NCBI RefSeq assembly: GCF_017921815.1
Contig: NZ_JAGEMM010000001.1
Coordinates: forward strand, 310,001 to 374,000
Reading direction: 5' to 3'
From: Microvirga antarctica
GTDB lineage: Bacteria > Pseudomonadota > Alphaproteobacteria > Rhizobiales > Beijerinckiaceae
DNA: 64,000 bases
Shown here piece by piece: positions 1 through 8,202 of the stretch (positions within the stretch are counted from its first letter, which is position 1; the number at the start of each line of letters is the position of its first letter). The position numbers and the translations under genes are program-made. The notes under the pieces are model-generated. The model was not told the origin of the DNA, made no database searches, and was given only the letters and a program-made list of their open reading frames with translations.

Positions 1-1330
1 CATAGGTTCGGTTCGCCAGGACGATGGTCAGCACGTCGGCGTTCTCGCGGGCCTGGGACCAGAGGCCCTGTACTGTGTACATCCCGCTTCCGTCCGCCTG
101 AAGGCAGATGACTTTCCGATCCGGACAGGCGAGCGACGCCCCAAGCGACAGGGGAATACCCACGCCGATCGCGCCGCCGGTGAGTTCGAGATAATCGTGC
201 GGCGCGGATTCATGCGACAATCCATAAAAGCTCGCCCCCGACGAAATCGACTCGTCGCAGATTACCGCACCTTCCGGAATGGCGCGGGCAACCATCCGGC
301 AGACCGACTCGCCCGTCAGCGCTCCATCCTCGGGCGCTGCGGTCGGCTGGCCGGGGGAGGAAGGCGAAGGGACCTCCGTCGCGCCGAGCTCGTGGGCCAT
401 ACGGGACAGCAAGGCAGGAAGGTCGCTGGCGGACGATGCGAGATGAATCACGTCACAATCGTCGCGATAGGGAACGCCTGGTTTGCTGGGATACGCAAAG
501 AACGCGGCTGGCGCGATGGCGCCGATGAGCACCAGCACATCGACGTCCCGCATCGTCTCGACCGCCAGATCGATGCGATAAGGCAATTTCTCAATGGTGA
601 CCCGGCCGGCGCCGCGCTCCATGCGGGCGTTGGAGGTCTGCGCCATCAGGCGGGCTTTGGTCTTTGCGGCAATTGCGCTGGCGGCCCGAAGAGGCTCGGC
701 GCGAAGTGCCGTGCCGCTAAGCATGATCATCACCCGCTGGTCGGATCGCAGGGCATCGATGACTGTTCCCAGCAGCTCTTCCGATATGGCGGCTGGAAGT
801 GGGCGTTCCGTGCGTTCGACCGGTGTTTCGGCCGCCGGCGACCATGCCACATCCGCTGGCAGGATGAGCGTCGCCACACCCGGCAACGAGACGGCGGCCG
901 CGTAGGCATCGCCGGTATCGCGGTCCATCGCATCGACGCTGGCGATCGTTCTGACCCAGTTCGACATGGGACGCGCGATGCTCTCGATATCGCTCGTGAG
1001 CGGAGCATCGTATTGAAGATGATAGGTCGCGTGATCTCCGACAATATTGATCATCGGTGTCTCGGCGCGGCGGGCGTTGTGCAGGTTTGCAAGCCCGTTT
1101 CCGAGGCCCGGACCCAGATGGAGCAGCGTCGCCGCCGGCTTCCCCGCCATGCGCGCGTATCCGTCGGCGGCACCTGTCACGACCCCCTCGAACAGGCCGA
1201 GGACACACCGCATTTCCGGCTTCCGATCGAGCGCCGCCACGAAGTGCATTTCCGACGTGCCGGGGTTGGCAAAACAGACATCGACGTCATTGGCCAGAAG
1301 CAGGTCGCACAGTCGGTCAGCGCCGTTCAT
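1..1330 (-). CDS. Thiamine-diphosphate enzyme, acetolactate synthase/benzoylformate decarboxylase-like (C-terminus cut by window edge)
   Basis: About 443 residues are visible; the C-terminal end lies beyond base 1. It belongs to the ThDP-dependent 2-oxoacid decarboxylase/carboligase family. The N-terminal PYR domain shows the activating glutamate context FEGVVTGAADGYARM and the stretch LGPGLGNGLANLHNARR. The C-terminal PP domain ends at the left edge with the ThDP/Mg motif beginning QADGS and closing VLANRTY. The ATG at 1330 was chosen because NGADRLCDLLL after it matches the normal family N-terminus. Homologues are usually annotated as a large acetolactate synthase subunit, but no small regulatory subunit is adjacent, so a decarboxylase or C-C ligase role in catabolism fits better. 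It lies 137 bp downstream of gabT on the same strand. Family assignment is firm; substrate is unknown. Confidence 0.85.
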   Translation of the reverse strand, partial: MNGADRLCDLLLANDVDVCFANPGTSEMHFVAALDRKPEMRCVLGLFEGVVTGAADGYARMAGKPAATLLHLGPGLGNGLANLHNARRAETPMINIVGDHATYHLQYDAPLTSDIESIARPMSNWVRTIASVDAMDRDTGDAYAAAVSLPGVATLILPADVAWSPAAETPVERTERPLPAAISEELLGTVIDALRSDQRVMIMLSGTALRAEPLRAASAIAAKTKARLMAQTSNARMERGAGRVTIEKLPYRIDLAVETMRDVDVLVLIGAIAPAAFFAYPSKPGVPYRDDCDVIHLASSASDLPALLSRMAHELGATEVPSPSSPGQPTAAPEDGALTGESVCRMVARAIPEGAVICDESISSGASFYGLSHESAPHDYLELTGGAIGVGIPLSLGASLACPDRKVICLQADGSGMYTVQGLWSQARENADVLTIVLANRTY

Positions 1331-1467
1331 CACAGTCTCATCTCGCAAAAAGGGGGCAGCCGATCGGAGGCTATCCCCGACCGGTCCTTAGTGATGCACG
1401 CGAATGACAGCGTTTTCGAGCGCAGTCGAGGTCGGTCCACGAGAAGAGGACGCGACTCCGTTCAAAC

Positions 1468-2754
1468 CTAGTGCTTGACCACTTCGCGCAGAGACTGCTC
1501 GAGAATGTCGAGCCCCTCGTCGAGTTGCGCATCCGGAATCGTCAACGGGGCGAGCAGGCGGACGATGTTTGCGTTCACGCCGCAGGAGAGCAGGATGAGG
1601 CCCTTTTCCTGGGCCCGGGCGATGACTGCCGAGGTCAGAGCCGCGTCCGGCTCCCGGGTTTCGCGGTCTGTGACAAATTCAACCGCCACCATCGCGCCGA
1701 GCGATCGGACTTCGCCGATTCCCGACATGGTATTGCTCTTCGCAATGGCCTCAAGACGTTCCTGCATGCGGGCTCCGATGGACTCCGCCCGGGCGCACAG
1801 ATTGTCACGCTCGACGATATCGAGGACCGCGTTGGCGGCGGCAATCCCGATGGGGCTTCCGCCATAGGTGCCGCCAAGACCCCCGGGCGCGGCCGCATCC
1901 ATGATCTCGGCGCGGCCGGTGAGCGCCGCCAGCGGGAAGCCGCCCGCAAGGCCCTTGGCCATCGTGATGAGATCGGGAACCACACCCGCGTGCTCAACCG
2001 CGAACATCCGGCCGGTCCGGGCGAACCCGGTCTGAATCTCGTCGGCGATCATGAGGATGCCGTGCTCGTCGCAGACTTTGCGGATCTCCTTGAGGAACTC
2101 GAACGGCGCAATATAGAAGCCGCCCTCCCCCTGCACCGGCTCAACGATGATCGCCGCAACCCGGCCCGGGTCGACATCGTTGAGGAAGAGCTGCCTGAGA
2201 CCGGCGATGGCCTGCTCCGTGCTGAACCCGTGATAGGGCTTCGGATAGGGCGCATGGAACACTTCGGCCGGAAATGGCCCGAAGCCTTTCTTGTAAGGCG
2301 TCACCTTTCCGGTGAGCGCCATGCCCATCATGGTCCGGCCATGAAAGGCGCCGCCGAAGGCGATGATCGCCGAGCGGCCGGTCGCGCTGCGCGCCACCTT
2401 CACGGCGTTCTCGACCGCTTCCGCGCCTGTCGTCACCAGCATCGTCTTCTTGGCGAAGTCGCCCGGCGTCAGAGCATTGAGACGCTCCGCGAGGCGGATG
2501 TAGCTCTCGTAGGGAGCGACGTGGAAGCAGGTATGGGTAAACGCGTTCATCTGCTCGGTGACGGCCGCCACCACATCCGGGTGTCGGTGACCCGTATTGA
2601 GCACCGCAATGCCGGCGGCGAAATCAATATAGCGTCGGCCCGACACGTCCCACAATTCGGCGTTCTCGGCCCGGCCAGCGTAAATTGACTTGGTGGCGAC
2701 GCCACGGGGAATGGCCTGTTCGTGTCGCTTCTGCAATGCAGCGGTAACGCTCAT
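1468..2754 (-). CDS. gabT: 4-aminobutyrate--2-oxoglutarate aminotransferase
   Basis: A 428-residue class III PLP aminotransferase, the usual GabT length. It moves the amino group of 4-aminobutyrate (or a related omega-amino acid) to 2-oxoglutarate, giving succinate semialdehyde and glutamate in the cytoplasm. The PLP-binding aspartate sits in IADEIQTGFARTG (D238) and the Schiff-base lysine is K267 in MAKGLAGGFPLA. The following APGGLGGTYGGSP loop is closely like Escherichia coli GabT. The gene is divergent from an XRE-cupin regulator of the PuuR type, with a perfect 20-bp palindrome between them, so repression by that neighbour is likely. A close omega-amino acid such as 5-aminovalerate could also be the substrate. 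Confidence 0.92.
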   Translation of the reverse strand: MSVTAALQKRHEQAIPRGVATKSIYAGRAENAELWDVSGRRYIDFAAGIAVLNTGHRHPDVVAAVTEQMNAFTHTCFHVAPYESYIRLAERLNALTPGDFAKKTMLVTTGAEAVENAVKVARSATGRSAIIAFGGAFHGRTMMGMALTGKVTPYKKGFGPFPAEVFHAPYPKPYHGFSTEQAIAGLRQLFLNDVDPGRVAAIIVEPVQGEGGFYIAPFEFLKEIRKVCDEHGILMIADEIQTGFARTGRMFAVEHAGVVPDLITMAKGLAGGFPLAALTGRAEIMDAAAPGGLGGTYGGSPIGIAAANAVLDIVERDNLCARAESIGARMQERLEAIAKSNTMSGIGEVRSLGAMVAVEFVTDRETREPDAALTSAVIARAQEKGLILLSCGVNANIVRLLAPLTIPDAQLDEGLDILEQSLREVVKH

Positions 2755-2797
2755 TATATTGACCTCGGTCGCGGCAGGGTGATGAATTTAGTGAAGA

Positions 2798-2817
2798 TTG
2801 CTCAAAATTTTGAGCAA
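2798..2817. promoter_or_regulatory. Perfect 20-bp palindrome, probable operator of the XRE-cupin regulator
   Basis: TTGCTCAAAATTTTGAGCAA is an uninterrupted perfect inverted repeat. It lies in the 131-bp divergent gap between gabT (start 2754) and the regulator (start 2886). Its place and symmetry fit a dimeric HTH repressor acting on both promoters. Binding by the neighbour is inferred. Confidence 0.7.
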
Positions 2818-2885
2818 GACAAGCCCTTATTCATCGTCTAATCCGGTAGGGATGTTATAAGATGCGTCTGCACGGGAGTGACGGA

Positions 2886-3461
2886 ATGGATTTTGACACC
2901 GGCGGAAGGCTGAAGGAATTGCGCAGCGCCGCGGGCTTGTCGCAGCGGGAACTCGCCAACCGGGCCGGCGTCACGCACGGCCTGATCTCCATGATCGAGC
3001 AGAACAAGAACAGTCCCTCTGTGGCCTCCCTGCGCAAAATACTGGGCGGTCTGGCCATGACTATGGCGGATTTTTTCCAGGAAAAGCCGAAGGATCAGGA
3101 TACCGTCTTCTTCCAATCCGACGAGTTGACCGACCTCACCTCTCGCCTGAGCCGGCTCCATGGCCACAACAGCAAGCGCATGACGTTGCGCCAGGTCGGC
3201 AACGCCCGCGAGCATGGCTTGCAGATTCTCCACGAGCGCTATGAACCGGGGGCCGATACCGGCCCGACCATGTTGGAGCACAATTCCCACGAGGGCGGCG
3301 TGGTCCTGTCCGGGCAACTGGAGATCCGTGTCGGCGATCAGGTGCGATTGCTCGGACCCGGCGACGCTTATCTGTTCGACAGCCGCACGCCGCATCGCTT
3401 CCGCAATATCGGCAAGGTCACCTGCGAGGTCGTCAGCGCCTGCACGCCGCCCTACCTCTAA
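2886..3461 (+). CDS. XRE-family transcriptional regulator with C-terminal cupin domain (PuuR-like)
   Basis: A 191-residue regulator. Residues about 5-60 form an XRE helix-turn-helix (GRLKELRSAAGLSQRELANRAG, here split into its two helices GRLKELRSAA and LSQRELANRAG, then ISMIEQNKNSPSVASL). Residues about 100-190 form a cupin sensor domain ending in a beta-barrel edge with SRTPHRFRNIG. This architecture is that of PuuR, which senses polyamine or GABA-related metabolites, and it matches the divergent gabT. The start at 2886 is preferred over the ATG at 2862 because GGAG lies about 7 bases before it and the protein then begins just ahead of the HTH. It converges on the GMC oxidoreductase gene with a 15-bp gap. 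Confidence 0.88.
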   Translation: MDFDTGGRLKELRSAAGLSQRELANRAGVTHGLISMIEQNKNSPSVASLRKILGGLAMTMADFFQEKPKDQDTVFFQSDELTDLTSRLSRLHGHNSKRMTLRQVGNAREHGLQILHERYEPGADTGPTMLEHNSHEGGVVLSGQLEIRVGDQVRLLGPGDAYLFDSRTPHRFRNIGKVTCEVVSACTPPYL

Positions 3462-3476
3462 ACCGGCCCCGCGCGT

Positions 3477-5081
3477 TCATCCGCGGCCGTCTGCCTTGAT
3501 CAGGTCGGCGCCCTTCTCGGCGATCATCATGACGGCCGCCTGGGTATTGCCCGACACCATCGTCGGCATGATTGACGCATCGACCACGCGCAGCCCGTCA
3601 AGGCCCAGCAGCCTGAGCCTTTCATCGACAACAGCCAGGGGCCCGCTCCCCATGCTGCAGGTTCCCATGGCATGATAAATCGTCTGACCGGTCCGGCGTG
3701 CAAAATCGAGAAAATCCGCGTCGCTCGTGACATCCGGCCCGGGATTCATTTCAAAGGCGCGGTACGGGTCCATTGCCGGTTGTTCGACGATCCGGCGGGC
3801 GATGCGCATGCCTGCCACGAGCGCCTCCTGGTCCACGGAAGCCGAGAGAAGGTTGGGACGGATGGCCGGCGGCACCGACGGATCGGGCGAGCGCACATGG
3901 ATCGACCCTTGCGATTCCGGCCGCAATTGCGTCACCCCTATGGTCATGCCTGGCAGCCGATCGAGCTTGCGATCGCCGGCATTGGCATAACTCGCATGCA
4001 TGAAGAAATATTGGACGTCCGGCGTCGCAAGCCCCGGACGGGTCTTGACGAAGCCATGCGCCAGGCCGGTTCCCAGGGTCAGGATGCCCGTCCGCGCCAG
4101 GTAATATTGCGCGACCGCGAGGCCAAGACGCCATCCGCGGCTTGTCTCGTTCAGGGTAAGCGACTGCTTCACGCGCCAATTCATGCGGGTGGCGTAGTGA
4201 TCGATGTAGTTGTTGCCGACTCCGGGAAGCGCATGAAACACGTCCAGCCCGGCCGAGGCCAGGATCGCGGGATCACCGACGCCCGACAATTCCAGGAGAT
4301 GTGGTGATTGCACCGCGCCAGCTGTCAGGACAACCTCGGCGCGCGCTCTGACACGCCTTTCTTCGCTGCCAACCCGATACGTCACGCCGACCGCGCGACG
4401 GTCCTCGAAATCGATCCGCGTCACATGCGCGCCGGTCCGAACCTCGAGATTGGGCCGGGACAGGGCGGGTTTGAGATAGGCGTCGACCACACTCCAGCGT
4501 CGACCATTGCGTTGATTGACCTGATAGTACCCAAAGCCGTCTTGATCGGCGCCATTGTAATCCGGGTTGGTGGCAAAGCCCGCTTGTTCGGCAGCCGCGA
4601 TAAACGCCTCCGATAGCGCAGGCCGCTCGCCCACCCGCACGATGCTGACCGGGCCGCCTTTCCCGCGCAGGGGATCGTCGCTTTCCGGGAAATCCTCCAG
4701 CTTCCTGAAATACGGGAGCACATCGTCGAAGCTCCAGCCCTTGGCGCCGCGCTGCGCCCAGGTGTCATAATCCTGCTTCTGTCCCCGCACGAAAATCATG
4801 CCGTTGATGAGCGTCGATCCGCCGAGACCCTTGCCACGGGGTACCACGATGGTGCGGTCGTGAACGTTCGACTCTGGCTCGGTTCGGAACAGCCAGTTAT
4901 GCCGGGGGCTGGTGAGGAGCTTGCCAAACCCTGCGGGGATCGGAACCCAGAAGCCTGCGCCCGCGCGCCCGGCTTCGAGCATCAGCACCGTGTGCTTGCC
5001 GGACGCCGTGAGCCGATCGGCGAGCACGCACCCGGCGGTTCCGCCACCCACCACAATGTAGTCGAAGCACTCCGCCGTCAT
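3477..5081 (-). CDS. GMC-family FAD oxidoreductase (choline dehydrogenase-like)
   Basis: A 534-residue flavoprotein of the glucose-methanol-choline family that would oxidise an alcohol to an aldehyde or ketone. The FAD dinucleotide motif VVGGGTAGCVLADRL is at the N-terminus. The second GMC signature GGSTLINGMIFVRG follows, and the C-terminal active-site motifs YHAMGTCSMG and SGNTQAAVMMIAEKGA are intact. The longer open frame to 5357 is rejected because MTAECFDY directly precedes the FAD motif. The ATG overlaps the stop of the upstream AroE-like gene by 4 bases, so translation is probably coupled. It is the last gene of the five-gene minus-strand operon. The substrate cannot be told from sequence. 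Confidence 0.9.
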   Translation of the reverse strand: MTAECFDYIVVGGGTAGCVLADRLTASGKHTVLMLEAGRAGAGFWVPIPAGFGKLLTSPRHNWLFRTEPESNVHDRTIVVPRGKGLGGSTLINGMIFVRGQKQDYDTWAQRGAKGWSFDDVLPYFRKLEDFPESDDPLRGKGGPVSIVRVGERPALSEAFIAAAEQAGFATNPDYNGADQDGFGYYQVNQRNGRRWSVVDAYLKPALSRPNLEVRTGAHVTRIDFEDRRAVGVTYRVGSEERRVRARAEVVLTAGAVQSPHLLELSGVGDPAILASAGLDVFHALPGVGNNYIDHYATRMNWRVKQSLTLNETSRGWRLGLAVAQYYLARTGILTLGTGLAHGFVKTRPGLATPDVQYFFMHASYANAGDRKLDRLPGMTIGVTQLRPESQGSIHVRSPDPSVPPAIRPNLLSASVDQEALVAGMRIARRIVEQPAMDPYRAFEMNPGPDVTSDADFLDFARRTGQTIYHAMGTCSMGSGPLAVVDERLRLLGLDGLRVVDASIMPTMVSGNTQAAVMMIAEKGADLIKADGRG

Positions 5082-5881
5082 GATGAGACCATGCCCATGA
5101 AATCGGCCATCAAGTGGAGCTGGCTCGTCAGCATCGGGCGGCCCGGCTGAATGCCGCAGCCCCGCAGACGTGCTGCGGCCAAGAGCGGCGTGATCTCGGG
5201 CTGCATGATGATCTCCGCCACGATCTGGGTCTGGTCGAGACGGGTAACGTCGAGCGGGAGGGGGTCGCGGTCCCGGAGGCCGAGCGAAGTAGCATTCACC
5301 ACGAGTTCGTGGCCGGACGGGTCGGTCGTTGAAACGTCGATCACAAGCCGGGGACAATGGCCGTGAAGGCGGCGTGCGAGATCGTCGGACTTGCTGCGGG
5401 TTCGGTTGGCGATACTGAGTTTGGCAATCCCCGCATCCGCCAATGCAAAAGCGATGGCGTTGGCGGCGCCGCCGGCTCCGGCCAGGTAAACGCTCATTCC
5501 GGATGGCTCAATACCGGCCGTTCGCAACCCTGCCACGAACCCCGTGCCATCGAGCATGGCCCCGACCAGCCTCCCGTCATTTTCCCGGCGGATCGTATTC
5601 ACCGCACCGATCGCGCGGGCGCTGTCGTCCGCTTCATCGCAGAGCTCCAGCATCGCCGACTTGTGCGGCACGGTAACGATGAACCCCTTGAGATTCTGCA
5701 TGCGCCGCAGCCCGTCGACGATCCGAGACAGATCGTCCGCCACCACGTGAACGGGAATCAGGACGCCGTCGATCTCGCGATCCCGCAACACCGCATTTAG
5801 CGCCTCGGGCGTCTTCACATGATGGATCGGATCCGCGAGAATCGCCCAGATCGCGGTCATGCCGGAGATGTTGGTCATCAT
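5078..5881 (-). CDS. Shikimate dehydrogenase-like (AroE family) NAD(P)-dependent oxidoreductase
   Basis: A 267-residue AroE-fold protein. The catalytic lysine is in VTVPHKSAM, the conserved GAVNTI follows, and the catalytic aspartate is in MLDGTGF. The Rossmann motif is YLAGAGGAANAIAFAL, followed by NRTRSKSDDLA. The usual N-terminal substrate-binding HSxSP motif reads HVKTP, so both serines that hold the shikimate carboxylate are changed, and the NTDG motif reads MLDG. With a catabolic operon around it, this is probably not the biosynthetic AroE but a quinate-like or unrelated hydroxyacid dehydrogenase. Two ATGs lie at 5881 and 5878; either could start. The stop overlaps the GMC start. Confidence 0.85.
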   Translation of the reverse strand: MMTNISGMTAIWAILADPIHHVKTPEALNAVLRDREIDGVLIPVHVVADDLSRIVDGLRRMQNLKGFIVTVPHKSAMLELCDEADDSARAIGAVNTIRRENDGRLVGAMLDGTGFVAGLRTAGIEPSGMSVYLAGAGGAANAIAFALADAGIAKLSIANRTRSKSDDLARRLHGHCPRLVIDVSTTDPSGHELVVNATSLGLRDRDPLPLDVTRLDQTQIVAEIIMQPEITPLLAAARLRGCGIQPGRPMLTSQLHLMADFMGMVSS

Positions 5882-5909
5882 GTCACTCAGGAGGTCCGGT
5901 CCCTGTCTA

Positions 5910-6950
5910 TCACGCCCGCTCCAGGGCCTCGACCGCTCGTCGTGCAAAACTGGCCGAGAGAAGACCGGTTTTTCCTGCATTGGCATCAGCGGCGTTGCCC
6001 CCCTTGGCACGCGCCGCGATACCTTCGAAGATGACAGAGAAGCGAAAGAGCGCAAACGCCATGTGAAAGGCCGTCATTCGCAACCCGTGGTCGACCGCAT
6101 CGTAATAGGCCTCTTCGTATTCAGCCTGGGGGGGAAGACCCAACCGAGCGAGATCGAGTCCCCTGAGGCCGCCATATTCGCTCGGCTCGGAATGCCAGGC
6201 GATACAGCTATGTGCCAGATCCGCCAGCGGGTGTCCAAGCGTCGACAGTTCCCAGTCGAGCACCCCGACGACGCGCGGCTCCACGGGATGAAACATGACG
6301 TTTCCGACCCGATAATCGCCATGGGCGATGGCGGTGATGTCGTCTGCGGGAACATGGGCAGGCAGCCAGTCGATCAACGCCTGAACGTTGGCATCCTCGC
6401 GGGTGCGGGACAGCTCCCATTGCCGCGTCCAGCGGGCGATCTGCCGGGAAAAATAGTTTCCGCCCCTTCCATAATCGCCGAGCCCGACCGCCGACGGTTC
6501 CACGTTGTGGAGAGCCGCCAGCGTGCGCGCGAGCGCCTGATAGAGCGGTTGGCGGCGCTCCGGGGATACCGTCGGAAGCGCGGCATCGTGAGCGACCTCT
6601 CCGTCTAGGCGGTCCATGAGGTAGAACGGCGTCCCGATCACCTGCTCGTCCTCACAATACAGCACCATGCGAGGAACCGGCACCACCGTCTGCGCCAACG
6701 CGCTCATCACCCGGTATTCCCGGTCGATCGCGTGGGCCGATGGCAGCAGCACGCCCCCCGGCTTTTTGCGCAGTACGAACCGATGCCGGTCATACGTTAC
6801 GAAGTAAGTCGGGTTCGACTGCCCGCCGGCGATGGGTTGCAGACGCATGGGGCCGGACAATCCCGAGAGGTGGGCCCGCAGATATGCGTCCACCTGCATC
6901 GGATCGAATCCAGGCACGGCAGGGCTCAGCGCAACGTCTTCGTGTGCCAT
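5910..6950 (-). CDS. APH-family phosphotransferase (ACAD10/11- or LvaA-type hydroxyacyl kinase)
   Basis: A 346-residue kinase of the aminoglycoside-phosphotransferase fold. The N-lobe has GGQSNPTYFV and the lysine in FVLRKKPGG. The catalytic loop is IAHGDYRVGNVMFHP and the metal-binding DWE is in VGVLDWELSTLGHPLADLA. It is followed 19 bp away on the 5' side by an acyl-CoA dehydrogenase. This pairing is known from eukaryotic ACAD10/11 fusions and from the Pseudomonas levulinate genes lvaA and lvaC, where a 4-hydroxyacyl-CoA is phosphorylated and then eliminated. A similar 4-hydroxyacyl-CoA role is inferred here. It is not an antibiotic resistance gene by context. Confidence 0.88.
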   Translation of the reverse strand: MAHEDVALSPAVPGFDPMQVDAYLRAHLSGLSGPMRLQPIAGGQSNPTYFVTYDRHRFVLRKKPGGVLLPSAHAIDREYRVMSALAQTVVPVPRMVLYCEDEQVIGTPFYLMDRLDGEVAHDAALPTVSPERRQPLYQALARTLAALHNVEPSAVGLGDYGRGGNYFSRQIARWTRQWELSRTREDANVQALIDWLPAHVPADDITAIAHGDYRVGNVMFHPVEPRVVGVLDWELSTLGHPLADLAHSCIAWHSEPSEYGGLRGLDLARLGLPPQAEYEEAYYDAVDHGLRMTAFHMAFALFRFSVIFEGIAARAKGGNAADANAGKTGLLSASFARRAVEALERA

Positions 6951-6969
6951 GGCAAACTCCCATTCCGAC

Positions 6970-8190
6970 TCAGGCGACCGCCTTGTCGCTTTCGACCGGC
7001 CAGGTCCAGAACGCAGGTCCTTCCTCGGTCAGAAACCGGTTGAGGACCATCCGATGGACCTCGTCGGCGCCGTCGACAAGTCGCGCCTGGCGAGCGTAGC
7101 GATAGATCCATTCCAGAACGGTGTCCTTGGAATAGCCGCGAGCGCCATTGATCTGGATGGCAGTATCGGCTGCCTGATGGAGAATATTGGCGACCTGGAT
7201 CTTGGCCATCGACACCTCCTTGCGAGCAAAGCCGCCGCGGTCGAGTTCCCAGGCCGCCTTCATCACCAGCAGACGACCGATCTCGATGCCCATGGCGAGT
7301 TCCCCCAGCATGAGCTGGATGCTCTCCCGGTCCGCAAGACGCTGGCCAAATCCCTGCCGGGTCGCAGCATAGTCGCGGGCGATGGCGACACACCGTTCCG
7401 CCAGCCCGAGCCAGCGCATGCAATGCGTCAGCCTTGCGGGACCAAGCCGGATCTGCGTGACCTTGAGACCCTGGCCTTCAGCCAGAACCACGTTCTCGAC
7501 GGGGATCTCCAATCCGTCGAATTCGATTTCGCAATGCCCCCCATGCTCCTCGGGCCCCATGATCGGGATCCGACGCGCGATCCGCCATCCCGGCTGGTCC
7601 TTGTGAAAGAGTAGGGCCGTCAACCCATAGCGCGGATCGTCCGATGTGCGTGCCATGAGGATGAAATGGCTCGCGGCACCTGCGCCGGTGATGAACCATT
7701 TGCGGCCATGGACCACGTATCTGTCGCCCTTGAGCTCCGCCCGCGTCTGGATCATGCCCGGGTCCGACCCGCCGCCCGGATGCGGCTCCGTCATGGCGAA
7801 GGCCGAGCGGACCTCGCCCCTCACAATCGGCTGCAGCCACCGTTCACGTTGCTGGGGCGTGCCAACGGCTTCCAACAGCATCATATTGCCGTCGTCCGGC
7901 GCGGCAGAGTTGAACACAACCGGGCCGAAGATCGAGCGATTCATCGCCTCGTAGCAGACCGCCATCCCGACCCGGCCGAGCCCTGCGCCGCCGGTCTCAG
8001 GGCGCAGTTGCAGGCACCACAATCCCTCAGCCCGCGCTTTTTCCCGCATGACCTCGAGGAGATCGGGGCGAATGTTCTCGTGGGGATCGTAGGCGGTCGG
8101 ATCGGATTCGAGTGGGATCAATTCTCGTTCGACGAAGGCCGCGATGCGCGCGCGATAATCCTCGACCCGGGGCGAGATGCGAAAATCCAT
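6970..8190 (-). CDS. Acyl-CoA dehydrogenase family protein (ACAD11/LvaC-like)
   Basis: A 406-residue flavoprotein. It has the three acyl-CoA dehydrogenase domains: an N-terminal helical part, a middle beta domain with FAMTEPHPGGGSDPG and KWFITGAGAASHF, and a C-terminal helical domain ending with INGARGYSKDTVLEW and IYRYARQARLVDGADEVHR. The ATG at 8190 is used because GAGGAAAT lies seven bases before it; the codon before it is TTG. It sits between an SDR gene (12-bp gap) and an APH kinase (19-bp gap). In ACAD11-type systems this enzyme handles the phosphorylated 4-hydroxyacyl-CoA rather than ordinary beta-oxidation, and that is the likely role here. Confidence 0.9.
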   Translation of the reverse strand: MDFRISPRVEDYRARIAAFVERELIPLESDPTAYDPHENIRPDLLEVMREKARAEGLWCLQLRPETGGAGLGRVGMAVCYEAMNRSIFGPVVFNSAAPDDGNMMLLEAVGTPQQRERWLQPIVRGEVRSAFAMTEPHPGGGSDPGMIQTRAELKGDRYVVHGRKWFITGAGAASHFILMARTSDDPRYGLTALLFHKDQPGWRIARRIPIMGPEEHGGHCEIEFDGLEIPVENVVLAEGQGLKVTQIRLGPARLTHCMRWLGLAERCVAIARDYAATRQGFGQRLADRESIQLMLGELAMGIEIGRLLVMKAAWELDRGGFARKEVSMAKIQVANILHQAADTAIQINGARGYSKDTVLEWIYRYARQARLVDGADEVHRMVLNRFLTEEGPAFWTWPVESDKAVA

Positions 8191-8202
8191 CAAACTATTT
8201 CC

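Noticed and set aside
197-1471. 424-codon plus-strand frame
   Set aside because: It lies opposite the ThDP enzyme, whose reading frame has clear family motifs; the plus-strand product has none.
5910-6950. Aminoglycoside resistance kinase
   Set aside because: The fold is shared, but the neighbouring acyl-CoA dehydrogenase and operon point to an acyl-substrate kinase.
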